This document shows, piece after piece, positions 35,806 through 44,607 of a stretch of 62,854 bases of DNA. Both the position numbers and the translations under genes were made by a program. The stretch spans positions 1-62,854 of the forward strand of contig CAIOAO010000106.1 in the NCBI GenBank assembly GCA_903855985.1, given 5' to 3'. Under the pieces are notes generated by a model. The model made no database searches and had not been told where the DNA came from. It saw only the letters and a list, made by a program, of their open reading frames with translations. This DNA is from an uncultured Opitutia bacterium. Lineage in GTDB: Bacteria; Verrucomicrobiota; Verrucomicrobiia; Opitutales; Opitutaceae. How positions within the stretch are numbered: position 1 is the stretch's first letter; every line of letters starts with the position of its first letter.

Positions 35806-37035
35806 TCATGCGAAATCCTTCCTGAAGCGATAGACGCTCTGGACCAGTCCTTGCAGCAAGCAGCAACTAAGCACGAAGGAGCCACCGTAGCTGATAAAGG
35901 GAAGCGGTATGCCCGTGATGGGCACGAGCCCGATGGTCATGGCGATGTTCCAAAACACATGCACCGCAAACAGCACCGTGACGCCGATGGCGAGCAGGGT
36001 GCCGAAGCGGTCGCGGGCGAGGCCCGCGATGCGTATGCCGTTGAACAACACCAGACCAAACAGGCCGAGAACCGTGAGGCTTCCCAGAAATCCTTTTTCC
36101 TCGGCGATGACCGAGAAGATAAAATCGTTGTGCGCGACCGAGCGGGGCAGGTAGCCGAGCTGGGCCTGCGTGCCCTCGGTCCAGCCCTTGCCGGTGAGGC
36201 CGCCGGAGCCGACCGAGATGAGCGATTGCCGCTGGTTCCAGCCCACCCCCATCGGGTCGATCTTGTCGGGCCAGATGAGCGAGATGATGCGGTTGCGCTG
36301 GTAGTCGTGCAGGGGGATCCACGACTGCGCCTCGTAGTTTCCCTTATCGTTCATGTACGAGTAGTTATGCGACTCCATGAAGCTCCGGTAGCTCCAGGTA
36401 TCCACGGCCACGACGCCCACGATGAGCAGAAAAGCGCCCAAAGCCGCCGCGAAAAATCGCGTGGAGAGCTTCGAGACATAGAGCATGGAAAAGACCATCG
36501 GGGGGAACACGATCGCCGACTTCAAGTCGGGCTGTAAAAAGATCAAGAGGACGGGTGCACCCACCGCAAGGGCCAATTTCCCCAGCACCCCGAGGGACTG
36601 CTGGACGGTGCCGATCTCGGACCGGACCAGCAGGCTGGCGGTCATCAGCAGGACGGCGATCTTGGCGGTCTCGGACGGCTGGTAGGAGAAGAAGCCGAGG
36701 TTGATCCAGCGCTGGGAGCCATAGACCGTGGTGCCGATGCCCGGCAGCAGCACGAGGATGAGCGTGATGATGCACAGCGCGTAAAACCAGTGCGAGACGC
36801 TCAGCCAGAAACGGTAGTCCACGAGCGAGACCCCGACGTAGATCGCCGCCCCGGCGGCCAGCCAGACGATCTGGGTCATCCAGTTGTTGCCGTGCGCCGT
36901 CAGCTGCGCGCTGTAGATGAAGGCCACGCTGAACAGGCTCAGCCCGGCGATCGCCAGCGGCGTCACCGCATCCCACCGCCCGCGCGTCGTCGTCTTGAAG
37001 ACGCTGATGTAATCGGTGGGCGAGGGGAGGTTCAC
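35806..37035 (-). CDS. rodA: rod shape-determining glycosyltransferase RodA (SEDS family)
   Basis: A 409-aa polytopic SEDS protein that polymerises peptidoglycan for cell elongation together with a class B PBP. About ten membrane helices are visible. Signature segments are YGSQRWINLGFFSYQPSETAKI, LQPDLKSAIVF, SGGLTGKGWTEGTQAQLGYLPRSVAHNDFIFSVIAEEKGFLG (given as the family block with the catalytic Asp) and PLPFISYGGSF near the end. Its start overlaps the stop of the O-antigen ligase gene by 4 bases, which places a cell-wall elongation enzyme inside a glycan-export operon. Confidence 0.93.
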   Translation of the reverse strand: MNLPSPTDYISVFKTTTRGRWDAVTPLAIAGLSLFSVAFIYSAQLTAHGNNWMTQIVWLAAGAAIYVGVSLVDYRFWLSVSHWFYALCIITLILVLLPGIGTTVYGSQRWINLGFFSYQPSETAKIAVLLMTASLLVRSEIGTVQQSLGVLGKLALAVGAPVLLIFLQPDLKSAIVFPPMVFSMLYVSKLSTRFFAAALGAFLLIVGVVAVDTWSYRSFMESHNYSYMNDKGNYEAQSWIPLHDYQRNRIISLIWPDKIDPMGVGWNQRQSLISVGSGGLTGKGWTEGTQAQLGYLPRSVAHNDFIFSVIAEEKGFLGSLTVLGLFGLVLFNGIRIAGLARDRFGTLLAIGVTVLFAVHVFWNIAMTIGLVPITGIPLPFISYGGSFVLSCCLLQGLVQSVYRFRKDFA

Positions 37036-38519
37036 GAGGAGGCGGCGACTTCATCCGCGGGAAGCTCCGGCTGCAAGTCCGCAACGGGGATGGATTCGTC
37101 CGCCTTCAGCTCCGCCAGGTTGCGGTTGGCCAGGCCGAGCACGGTCCAGAACACCACCGCGCCCATCGGGCCCTCGAGCACGACGCCGACGCACGCGCTG
37201 AACCAGAGCACCCACGCGATGCAGACCAAGCCGAGGGCGTCGAGGTCGCCCGTCTGGAAACAGCGCCGGGTCAGGACCCCCATCCCGGCGGCCACCGCCA
37301 GCCACAGTGCGAGGCCCAGCGCGCCCATCCGGCCGAAGACGGACACCAGCATGCTGTGCGGGCTGCGGGTGGTGAAATCCTCGGCGCCGAGCAGCTCGTA
37401 TTCGACGAGGAAGCGGGCGGCCAGGTCGTAGCCGAAGCCGAGGCCGAAGACGGGGTTTTGCGCGGCCGTATCCTGGATGACGGTATTCCACCAGGTCAGC
37501 CGGAAGCGGTTGTTCTGGCCGGGATTGCCGCTCTCCTCGTTCACATAGGTGCCCGTGCCGCGCAGGTCGAAGATCGAGAGGGCGTGCTCGTAGGCCGAGT
37601 AAACCGCCGTCTGCTGGAGGTTCCGGTTGCTCAGGGCGGAAACGAAAATCACCGCGCTCACCGCGGCGCCGACGATGAGCGTCTGCGCCACGGCGATGCG
37701 CCAGCGCCGGGTGGCCAGCCACATCAGGGTCACCAGCACCAGCGCAACCATTGCGGCGCGGGACGAGGCCGTGGTGCCCAGCATGAGCAGGCTGGCGGCC
37801 GCGGGCACGAGCCAGAGCTTCACGTGGTTTTTTTCATAGCGCGTCCAGAGCCAGAAGAACCCGGCGGCGAGGTAGGCCGCGAGCAGGTCGCTCTTGTGAA
37901 AGATGAAGGGGATGCCGCGGAACGTGAAATGCGAAAAAAAGAACCCGGGGGCGAGCTGCTCGATCGCGGCGACCACGGGGAGCACGACGAAGGTCACGGT
38001 CAGGGTCGAGCGCAGCAGCCGGACCGAGGTCGCATGGCCGGCGCAGGCCTGGGCCAGGAAGAAAAACACCGCGTAGTACACCATCGCGAAATCGCGGAGC
38101 GCGTAAAACCCGTGGGCGGCGAAGTCCAGCGGCAGCCGGGCGGCGCCGAGGAGGATCCACGCGAGCAGGGCGTAGTTGAGGCCGTCGCGGAACACCGCCT
38201 GTGCCTGGCCGAAGGCCATGCGCGCGGCCATGGCGGGCACCGCGACGAGGAGGACGGCCTCGGCGGGCAGCAGCGGCACATCGGTGGACAGGCTGAACTG
38301 CGCAAAGCCCCGGTTGCCCACGATGTACCCGAAGACCGCCCACGCCACCAGCCAGGCCTCGGGCAGGGCGCCGCGGACCCATTCCATGGTCGCCCAGAGG
38401 AGCACGCCCACCACCAGCAGGCTGAACAGCAGGTGTTCATCGGCGATGCCGAAGCCCATGATGATCGCGGCCAGCGCCCCCACGGCGGCCACCAGCACGG
38501 TACGATGGGAGGGGTTCAT
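37032..38519 (-). CDS. O-antigen ligase family membrane protein (Wzy_C domain)
   Basis: A 495-aa membrane protein with about twelve helices and a Wzy_C/WaaL-type core. The large periplasmic loop contains RFRLTWWNTVIQDTAAQNPVFGLGFGYDL, and the conserved His is in TRSPHSMLVSVFGRMG. Such proteins ligate or polymerise O-antigen or exopolysaccharide, or glycosylate proteins. ATG 38519 (MNPSHRTVLVAAVG) is 5 bp from the interrupted GT9 gene upstream and 4-bp overlapping with rodA downstream. Confidence 0.85.
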   Translation of the reverse strand: MNPSHRTVLVAAVGALAAIIMGFGIADEHLLFSLLVVGVLLWATMEWVRGALPEAWLVAWAVFGYIVGNRGFAQFSLSTDVPLLPAEAVLLVAVPAMAARMAFGQAQAVFRDGLNYALLAWILLGAARLPLDFAAHGFYALRDFAMVYYAVFFFLAQACAGHATSVRLLRSTLTVTFVVLPVVAAIEQLAPGFFFSHFTFRGIPFIFHKSDLLAAYLAAGFFWLWTRYEKNHVKLWLVPAAASLLMLGTTASSRAAMVALVLVTLMWLATRRWRIAVAQTLIVGAAVSAVIFVSALSNRNLQQTAVYSAYEHALSIFDLRGTGTYVNEESGNPGQNNRFRLTWWNTVIQDTAAQNPVFGLGFGYDLAARFLVEYELLGAEDFTTRSPHSMLVSVFGRMGALGLALWLAVAAGMGVLTRRCFQTGDLDALGLVCIAWVLWFSACVGVVLEGPMGAVVFWTVLGLANRNLAELKADESIPVADLQPELPADEVAASS

Positions 38520-38523
38520 GGGC

Positions 38524-39552
38524 TCAGGGGTTTGCCACGGGACGCGCGAGCGCCGCCCGGCAGGCGGCCTCGACGGCGGCGACCGGCCAGCGCTGCATGC
38601 AGGCCAGCGGTTCCGCGGCATTGAGGCAACGTCCGGGTGAAAAGGGTCCCTGCTCGCACGGCAGGCAGGCGAGGCCCGGGGTGCGCAGGATTTGAAACCG
38701 CGGCGCGTGCCAGGCCGGATCCCAGGCGTAAGCCGACGGCCCGCTGATCACCACGCCCGGCGTGCCGAGGGCGGAGGCGAGATGCATCGGTCCCGAGTTG
38801 TTGCCGACGAACAGCCGGGCGCCGGCAATTTCCCGGACCAACTCGGCGAGCGTCCGCGTCTCATGCCGGGCAATCCCGCCCGCCAGGGCGGCGCCGCAGG
38901 TCTCGGGCGTATCAATCCAGGTCACTTCAAACTGCTGCGCCAACCGGTCCGCCAGCCCGACAAAGCGCTCCAGCGGCCAGCGGGTGTGGGCCTACTTGGA
39001 ACCGGCATGGATCACGATCCGGCTGGGAGCCGGCCGCAGGCCGTCGGCCAGATGGTCGAGATTGGGTGCGGGAGGTTCGGCGGGCCAGCGGTTGGCCGGG
39101 TCGAGCCGGGCCACGAGCGCGCGCGCGGTTTCCCAGTTCCATTGCGCCATGCTCCAGCCCGGCGCGAGCGCCACTTCCGCCGTGAGGGTGTCGCGCAGGC
39201 GGATTTTCAGGCCGGCGGCGCCGACGCGGGCCGGTGCGCCGGTGAATTTCGCCAGCCAGTGGGCCACGCTGCCCTGGTCGTAACTCACCAGCGCGGCATC
39301 GAAGCGCCGTACCTTGAGCCGGACGGCCCATGACGCCAGTTCCCATGGCCGCTGCCACGCGGTGTTGAACCGGTCCGGTCTGGTCAGCAGCAGGTCGTCC
39401 TCCACCACGTCCGCCTGGTACAGCGCCGCGACCTGCGGCGCGGTGACGACCGTTAGGCGCCAGTGCGGGTACAACCGGCGCAGCGTCTGCACCACCGGCA
39501 GGAAGACCACGTTGTCACCGAGGTGGTTGACCTTGAGAATCAGCAGATGCAT
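38524..39552 (-). pseudogene. GT9 heptosyltransferase-like glycosyltransferase interrupted by in-frame TAG
   Basis: A glycosyltransferase family 9 gene that would give 342 residues if read through. It opens MHLLILKVNHLGDNVVFLPVV and has the late block FVGNNSGPMHLASALGTPGVVISGPS. After 186 codons a TAG (38992-38994) falls in the donor-site motif: HAGSK-stop-AHTRWPLERF. Many homologues have a Trp here (TGG), and Gln (CAG) is another one-step source. Frame and conservation continue unbroken on both sides, so this is one point change. It may be a recent nonsense mutation, a sequence error or a suppressed codon. The spacing to neighbours (8 bp and 4 bp) is intact, so the operon was recently functional. 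Confidence 0.85.
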
Positions 39553-39560
39553 CGCGGGCG

Positions 39561-40265
39561 TCAGAGCTTGGTGACCACGGCCTGCGTGAACCACAGGGGC
39601 ACCACCGTCTCCGGCTTATCGAGGAAGAACTCGTCGAACGCGCGTTTCACGCCCGGCACGGTCGTGTCACCGTAATCGTGCGTGACGATCAACCCCCCGC
39701 GCACCATCCGCGGGTAGAACCACGCGAGGGCGTCGTGCGTCGAGGCCAGCAGGTCCACGTCGAGGTGGACGAACTTGAACCGCAGGCTGGCCTCGCGCTC
39801 GAGGATCGCGCCCGAGGCGGGAAAAAATCCCGGGTGCAGGTACACGGCGGGATAGGCCGCGAGATAGGCCCGGACGTGTTCGACGCTCGTGTCACCCGAC
39901 TCGCCTTCCCGGAACGCGCCGTCGGTCGCGGGGTTGACGGCGGGCATGCCGGTGAAGGTGTCGAAGAGGTGCAGGTCGGCGGAACCTTTGGCCGCGGCGA
40001 TGAACTTGGCACTGCCGCCGCGATACACGCCGACCTCGGCGAGGGCGCCGGGCAGGCGGGCCACGCTTTGCGTGAGGATCCAGAGGTTGTAGCGTTCCTC
40101 CAGCACCTGCAGGCCCTCGCCCTCGCGGAGGCTCTGGGCGTGCAGCGCGAGGAAGTCGCGGTCCGAGCACAGCCGGTGTTTGCCGATCTTTTTCCAGCGG
40201 AACCAGACCTGCGGGTGACGCTCCAGCAGCCACGCGATGAAATGATGCCGGGCCCGGTTGAACAT
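39561..40265 (-). CDS. TylF/MycF-type O-methyltransferase
   Basis: A 234-aa SAM-dependent methyltransferase. The SAM-binding block is GALAEVGVYRGGSAKFIAAA, followed by LHLFDTFTGMP and the metal/catalytic Asp region FVHLDVDLLASTHDALAWFYPRM and HDYGDTTVPGVKRAFDEF. TylF and MycF methylate hydroxyls of sugars on macrolides. In a glycan cluster the likely role is O-methylation of a polysaccharide sugar. ATG 40265 (MFNRARHHF) lies 2 bp past the flippase stop. Confidence 0.86.
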   Translation of the reverse strand: MFNRARHHFIAWLLERHPQVWFRWKKIGKHRLCSDRDFLALHAQSLREGEGLQVLEERYNLWILTQSVARLPGALAEVGVYRGGSAKFIAAAKGSADLHLFDTFTGMPAVNPATDGAFREGESGDTSVEHVRAYLAAYPAVYLHPGFFPASGAILEREASLRFKFVHLDVDLLASTHDALAWFYPRMVRGGLIVTHDYGDTTVPGVKRAFDEFFLDKPETVVPLWFTQAVVTKL

Positions 40266-40267
40266 GT

Positions 40268-41641
40268 TCAGAGGATGACCGCCGCCGCGCCGGGCGTCGA
40301 ATTCTTCCGCGCCAGGTCCCGCGCCGCGACCACACTGGCGCGAACGAACAACGGCAGCGCGCCAAGGGTGGCGCCGGTCGCGAGCGCCGCGATGACGCCG
40401 GTGCCGCCATAATAGCTTCCGAGCCCACCCACCGCCGCGAGGGTGCAGACGTGGGCCGCCGCGACCGGCAGCGCCACCCGTTCCAGCCGGCCGAGTCCCA
40501 GCAGAAAATAACTCAGCGTCTGGCCGAACATGGCGGCGCTGATCCAGGTTGCGACCAGCCACGCGCCGGCGGCTCCGGGCACGGCCGCGCCGGCGCCGAG
40601 CCAAAGATGGATGATCGGTGCCAGGCCGGCGGCCACGAGGGCCAGTCCGGCGCAGAGCGCGGCGGTGAAAACCAAGGCCAGCCGCAACGAGTGCCGGACC
40701 CATGGAATCTCACCGCGCCCGGCGGCCTCGGCCCACGCCGGCCACAGCGGGGCCAGAGCGATGGCGTGCGCCTGCTGGACGGTGCCGAAGAGCCGTTGCA
40801 GCACGGAGAACGCCGCGCTGGCGTCATAGCCGCCGAACCGCGCGACCGCGGCGGGCGCAGCGGCGGTCAGCAGGGCGCCGGCGAGGTTGGGCGCCGCGAA
40901 TTTTTTGCCCGCATGCCAGATTTGCGCGACGGTGGCGGAGTCTGCTTGGGAGGAGCCGGACCAGCCGAGCCGGCGGGTGACATGCCACGCGGTCAGCGCG
41001 CCGGGCAGCAACTGACCGAGGCAAAGCAATGCCACCACGGGCACGAGGCCGGTGCTGCCGGTGCCGGCAAAAAGCCAGAGGGCGAGCAGCGTCGCGACAT
41101 TGGCGGCGGCGGTCCAACCGGCCGCGATCCAGCCGAGTTGCAGGGCCGCGGCGAGGCGCGGACCGGCGGACAGCGGCACGCCGGCCGTGGCGGCAACGGC
41201 GATGAGCAGCCAGGAGAGTTGCGACTGATCGCCGGGCGCGCCGGACGGGACCGCGAGCAGGCGACTGCCGAGCCACCAGGCCGCGGGGGCGGCGAGGACG
41301 AACCAGGCCAGGCCGAGACCGAGCAGGAGGCGTAAGCCGCTGGCGTAGGTTCGCCGCAGGCCGGCGTCGTCACCGCGCGCCCAGGCCTCGGAGAGTTTCT
41401 GCTGCAGGGCCATGGCCACGCCGAGATCGCCGAACTGGGAAAGGCCCACGAGGGCCACGAGCGCCATGACCCAACCGAATGTCCCGGTGCCCAGGAGACG
41501 CAGCAGCAGGGGAATCAGCGCGAGCTGGCAGAGTCCCGACACCACCCGGGCGGCCACCAGGGCCCCGGCGTTTTGCCCGACCCGCCACCAGCGGCGCCGG
41601 CCGGCGTGGGGGGAGTCAGCGGAAGGGGCGGGAGGACTCAT
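40268..41641 (-). CDS. polysaccharide flippase (Wzx/MATE-like)
   Basis: A 457-aa membrane protein with about twelve hydrophobic helices of the polysaccharide-transport (MVF/Wzx) superfamily. The N-terminal helix pair (ARVVSGLCQLALIPLLLRLLGTGTFGWVMA, LSQFGDLGVAMALQQKLSEA) is typical. It would flip lipid-linked oligosaccharide across the inner membrane. It heads the minus-strand operon and is divergent from the GT4 gene, with 99 bp between them for both promoters. Confidence 0.82.
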   Translation of the reverse strand: MSPPAPSADSPHAGRRRWWRVGQNAGALVAARVVSGLCQLALIPLLLRLLGTGTFGWVMALVALVGLSQFGDLGVAMALQQKLSEAWARGDDAGLRRTYASGLRLLLGLGLAWFVLAAPAAWWLGSRLLAVPSGAPGDQSQLSWLLIAVAATAGVPLSAGPRLAAALQLGWIAAGWTAAANVATLLALWLFAGTGSTGLVPVVALLCLGQLLPGALTAWHVTRRLGWSGSSQADSATVAQIWHAGKKFAAPNLAGALLTAAAPAAVARFGGYDASAAFSVLQRLFGTVQQAHAIALAPLWPAWAEAAGRGEIPWVRHSLRLALVFTAALCAGLALVAAGLAPIIHLWLGAGAAVPGAAGAWLVATWISAAMFGQTLSYFLLGLGRLERVALPVAAAHVCTLAAVGGLGSYYGGTGVIAALATGATLGALPLFVRASVVAARDLARKNSTPGAAAVIL

Positions 41642-41740
41642 GAACAGCGACGAGAGATGCCGGGCACGCCGGGAAACTCAAGACTGCGGGGCGGGGGATT
41701 TTCGTCTGGCGCGGCGGGGCGCGTCCGCAACACTGGCCGA

Positions 41741-42841
41741 GTGGCCCCGAAGCTCGCCTTCAGTCTGCTCTGCGAAAATCCGCGCCGGCGCACGGGGCTG
41801 ACCACGTTCTTCCACGGATTCATCGCGGAGGCGCTGTGGCAGTTTCCTGACGTGCGCTGGCTGCTGTTCGCCGGGCCGGAGCAATCCTGGGAAATCAACG
41901 ACCCGCGCGTGGAGGTGGTGCGGGATTTTCCCGCCAACGACCGCCGCGTGGCGCGGCTGTGGGCGGATCATTTTCGCGTCGCGCCCGAGGCGAAGCGACG
42001 CGGGGCGGCGGCACTGCTGACCGTGGGATTTGTGCCGCTGCGAACGGCGGGCCTGCCGGTGGTGATGCAGGTGTTTTCGCTGCATCATTTGCGGGCGGGC
42101 GGCGGGATCGGCGCGCTGTACCGCCGGGTAGCGGTCGCGCGGGGGCTGAAAAAAGCGGCGCTCGTGATCGCCAACTCGGGGTGGACGGCGGCGCACCTCG
42201 AACGACGCGAGCAGGTGGTGGTGAGTCCGGAGGGATTGGACCACAGCGGGTTTCGTCCCGAAGGTCCGGCGGGGGGTGACGGTCTGCCGCCCCGGTACCT
42301 GCTGTGGACGGCAAATTTTTATCCGTACAAGCGCGCGGAGCTGGCGCTCGCGGCGTATGAGCGGCTCGCGCCGGAGCTGCGGGCGCAATTTCCGCTCGTG
42401 CTCGCCGGCGGCGACTGGAACGGCGGCCGCGCGCGGGCGGAGGCGCGGGCGCGGGAGCTGGGCGTGGCGGAGCAGGTGAAGTTTCTCGGCTGGATCGCGG
42501 ATGCGGCGCTGCCGGCGCTGTACCGTGGAGCGCGCGCCCTGGTGCTGCCGACGGCGGAGGAGACCTTTGGCAAGAGCGTGACGGAGGCGATGGCCTGTGG
42601 GTGTCCGTGCGTGCTGCAGGAGCTGCCCGTGTTGCGCGAAGTCGCGAAGAGTGCGGCGTTGTTCGTGGAGTTCACCGATTCGGCGGCGGCGGGCGAGGCG
42701 CTGCGGCGGATCTGCACGGACGAGGCGTTGGCGGCGGAGTTGCGCGTGGCGGGGTTGAAGCGAGCGGCGGAATTCAGCTACGCGCGGCTCGCACGGGAGC
42801 GCGTGACGGCGATGCTGGAAGCGGTGAAGGCGACGGCATGA
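41741..42841 (+). CDS. GT4-family glycosyltransferase
   Basis: A 366-aa GT-B fold glycosyltransferase. The C-terminal nucleotide-sugar half is clear: [65 protein letters not shown], with the E-x7-E type motif (ETFGKSVTE). The start is taken as GTG 41741 ([14 protein letters not shown]). Upstream in-frame sequence is unconserved. It begins an operon with exosortase and EpsI (4-bp overlaps throughout), so its sugar transfer is likely part of exopolysaccharide synthesis. Confidence 0.87.
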   Translation: MAPKLAFSLLCENPRRRTGLTTFFHGFIAEALWQFPDVRWLLFAGPEQSWEINDPRVEVVRDFPANDRRVARLWADHFRVAPEAKRRGAAALLTVGFVPLRTAGLPVVMQVFSLHHLRAGGGIGALYRRVAVARGLKKAALVIANSGWTAAHLERREQVVVSPEGLDHSGFRPEGPAGGDGLPPRYLLWTANFYPYKRAELALAAYERLAPELRAQFPLVLAGGDWNGGRARAEARARELGVAEQVKFLGWIADAALPALYRGARALVLPTAEETFGKSVTEAMACGCPCVLQELPVLREVAKSAALFVEFTDSAAAGEALRRICTDEALAAELRVAGLKRAAEFSYARLARERVTAMLEAVKATA

Positions 42842-43779
42842 ATCCGCCCGCGAAAAACCGTTTGAGTCGCTGGTGGCCGGCGCTGCTTTGCGCGGCGGCA
42901 GGCGCGGCGGTGTTTCAGTTTTTCGGCAATGCGTCGTTGGGGTACATCAAGTCGGCGTCGTTGTTCTGGTGGTGGGGTTACCAGTGGGTGAACCCGGAAT
43001 CCGAGACCGAGCATGGGCTGATGATTCTGGGGCTGTCGGCTTGGCTGCTCTGGAGAAATCTCCGGAAAGATAAGTCCTATGAGTCCTATGAGACCCATGG
43101 GACCTATGATCGGACATGGCCGGCACTGGCGGCCATGGTCGCGGGCCTCGCGCTGCATGCCGTGGGCTTCGCGGCGCAGCAGGCGCGGGTGTCGGTGGTG
43201 GCGCTGCTGTTGTTCTCCTGGGGCGTGCTGCGACTCGGGGGCGGGCGGCGGTGGGGCGCGGCGGCGATGTTTCCGCTGGGATTTTTGGTGCTGGCGATTC
43301 CGTTCAACGCCCTCGATTCCGCGGGTTTCTGGCTGCGGCTGTGGGTGATCAAGGCGAGCGCCGGGCTCGCGCATGCGGCGGGGATCGGGGTGTTTCAGAA
43401 CGGGACGCAACTGCTGGCGCCGGACGGACGCTACAGCTACGACGTCGCGGCGGCGTGCTCGGGGGTGCGCTCCCTGATGGCGCTGCTCGCGCTGTCCCTG
43501 CTGCTGGGCTATCTCAATTTCCGCTCGTGGGGGCGGCGCGGCGTGCTGGTGCTGCTCTGTTTTCCGCTGATTTACCTGGGCAACGTCGCGCGGATTTCGG
43601 CGATCGTGTTCGCCGGCCAGTGGGGCGGGCAAGGCTGGGGCGAACGGGTGCACGAAGTCATGGGCTTCGGGGTGTTTGTGATCGTGCTTGGCGGGGAGAT
43701 GATCGCGGCGTGGCTGATCGCGCGGTGGTGGCCGGAGCCGCGCGACGCGGAGAAGGGAGAAGGAAGAAGGAAGAAGTGA
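42838..43779 (+). CDS. exosortase
   Basis: A 313-aa membrane protease-transpeptidase thought to process PEP-CTERM proteins and link them to the cell surface. The catalytic triad is visible: C207 in [11 protein letters not shown]252 in [11 protein letters not shown]272 in VHEVMGF. About eight membrane helices are present. Residues 79-91 ([12 protein letters not shown]) are encoded by four tandem 9-bp units, an unusual insertion in the loop between helices 2 and 3. It is coupled to the GT4 gene (ATGA) and to the EpsI gene (GTGA). No PEP-CTERM substrate is in the window. Confidence 0.9.
   Translation: MNPPAKNRLSRWWPALLCAAAGAAVFQFFGNASLGYIKSASLFWWWGYQWVNPESETEHGLMILGLSAWLLWRNLRKDKSYESYETHGTYDRTWPALAAMVAGLALHAVGFAAQQARVSVVALLLFSWGVLRLGGGRRWGAAAMFPLGFLVLAIPFNALDSAGFWLRLWVIKASAGLAHAAGIGVFQNGTQLLAPDGRYSYDVAAACSGVRSLMALLALSLLLGYLNFRSWGRRGVLVLLCFPLIYLGNVARISAIVFAGQWGGQGWGERVHEVMGFGVFVIVLGGEMIAAWLIARWWPEPRDAEKGEGRRKK
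43074..43109 (+). repeat. four tandem 9-bp units inside the exosortase gene
   Basis: The units are GTCCTATGA, GTCCTATGA, GACCCATGG, GACCTATGA. They stay in frame and encode a Ser/Thr-Tyr-Glu/Gly repeat. A related array lies at 55142-55177 outside genes. Confidence 0.8.
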
Positions 43780-44510
43780 AGGCACGGAACGAGTGGTGGG
43801 TGGCAGGCGTCGTGGGGGTGGCCGCGTTGGGGGCGTTGCTCTTTCTCGCCCACCTGGCGGCGTTGCCGCCGCGGGGGCAGGTGGGGGTGCGGCTGGCGGC
43901 GGATGGGCTGAATCCGGTCGAACTGCCGGTGTTTCTCGGCACGGAGTGGATCGGACGGCGCACGGAGGTCACGGCGGCGGAGCGGGCGATTCTGCCGCCG
44001 GACACGGGTTACTCGCGCAAGGATTACGTGGCGGTGTCGAATTCGGCACAGCGGGTGTTTTTTTCCATCGTGCTGAGCGGACGCGACCGCTCCTCCATCC
44101 ACCGGCCCGAGCTGTGCGTGGTCGGGCAGGGTTGGACGATCCAAGCGGTGACGGAGCATCGGTTCTCCACGCCCGGGCGGGTGCCGGGGGGATTTCCGGC
44201 AACGGTCCTGCACGTGCAGCGCGAGGTCCAGACGCCGCGCGGGGTCGTGGTCGTGCCGCAGCTCATCGTTTACTGGTTTGTCGGCGGCGACACGATTGAG
44301 CGCACGTACTGGCGCCGGCTGGCGCGGGATGCGTGGAACCGCGTCTTTCATGCGCGCGCCGACCGCTGGGCGTATGTGCTGATGCAGACGGACGCCCGGG
44401 ACGGTGAGTCGGCGGCGCTGGCGCGGATGCAGACGGTGCTCGACCAAACCCGGCCGGCCTTTGAGCAGCCGGCCGGAAGTGCCGGGGAACAGGGACCAAG
44501 TACCAAGTAG
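43776..44510 (+). CDS. EpsI-family protein, exosortase-associated
   Basis: A 244-aa protein with one N-terminal membrane helix ([24 protein letters not shown]) and a periplasmic EpsI domain. The family blocks are [23 protein letters not shown] and [28 protein letters not shown]. EpsI domains occur next to exosortases, either fused or separate, and take part in exopolysaccharide export. The start is the GTG overlapping the exosortase stop. The last residues (GPSTK) and the TAG stop come from a 7-bp periodic repeat, so the C-terminus may have been remodelled by the repeat. Confidence 0.86.
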   Translation: MKARNEWWVAGVVGVAALGALLFLAHLAALPPRGQVGVRLAADGLNPVELPVFLGTEWIGRRTEVTAAERAILPPDTGYSRKDYVAVSNSAQRVFFSIVLSGRDRSSIHRPELCVVGQGWTIQAVTEHRFSTPGRVPGGFPATVLHVQREVQTPRGVVVVPQLIVYWFVGGDTIERTYWRRLARDAWNRVFHARADRWAYVLMQTDARDGESAALARMQTVLDQTRPAFEQPAGSAGEQGPSTK

Positions 44511-44575
44511 CAAGTATCAAGTAACAAGGGACTTCCGATTGAAGTGGCCAAGTTCTGGTACTTGCCACTTGTGGC
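44495..44575. repeat. 7-bp periodic repeat with inverted partner
   Basis: Five 7-bp units (ACCAAGT, ACCAAGT, AGCAAGT, ATCAAGT, AACAAGG) run from 44495 to 44529. The inverse (GGTACTTGCCACTTGTGG) lies at 44558-44575. The left array includes the end and stop codon of the EpsI gene, and the right arm is in the leader of RNase Y. Confidence 0.8.
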
Positions 44576-44607
44576 CTGGAACCTCCTTCACCTACCGTGC
44601 GCGTCCC

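Noticed and set aside
44495-44575. CRISPR-like array
   Set aside because: The repeats are 7 bp with no spacers, and there are no cas genes.
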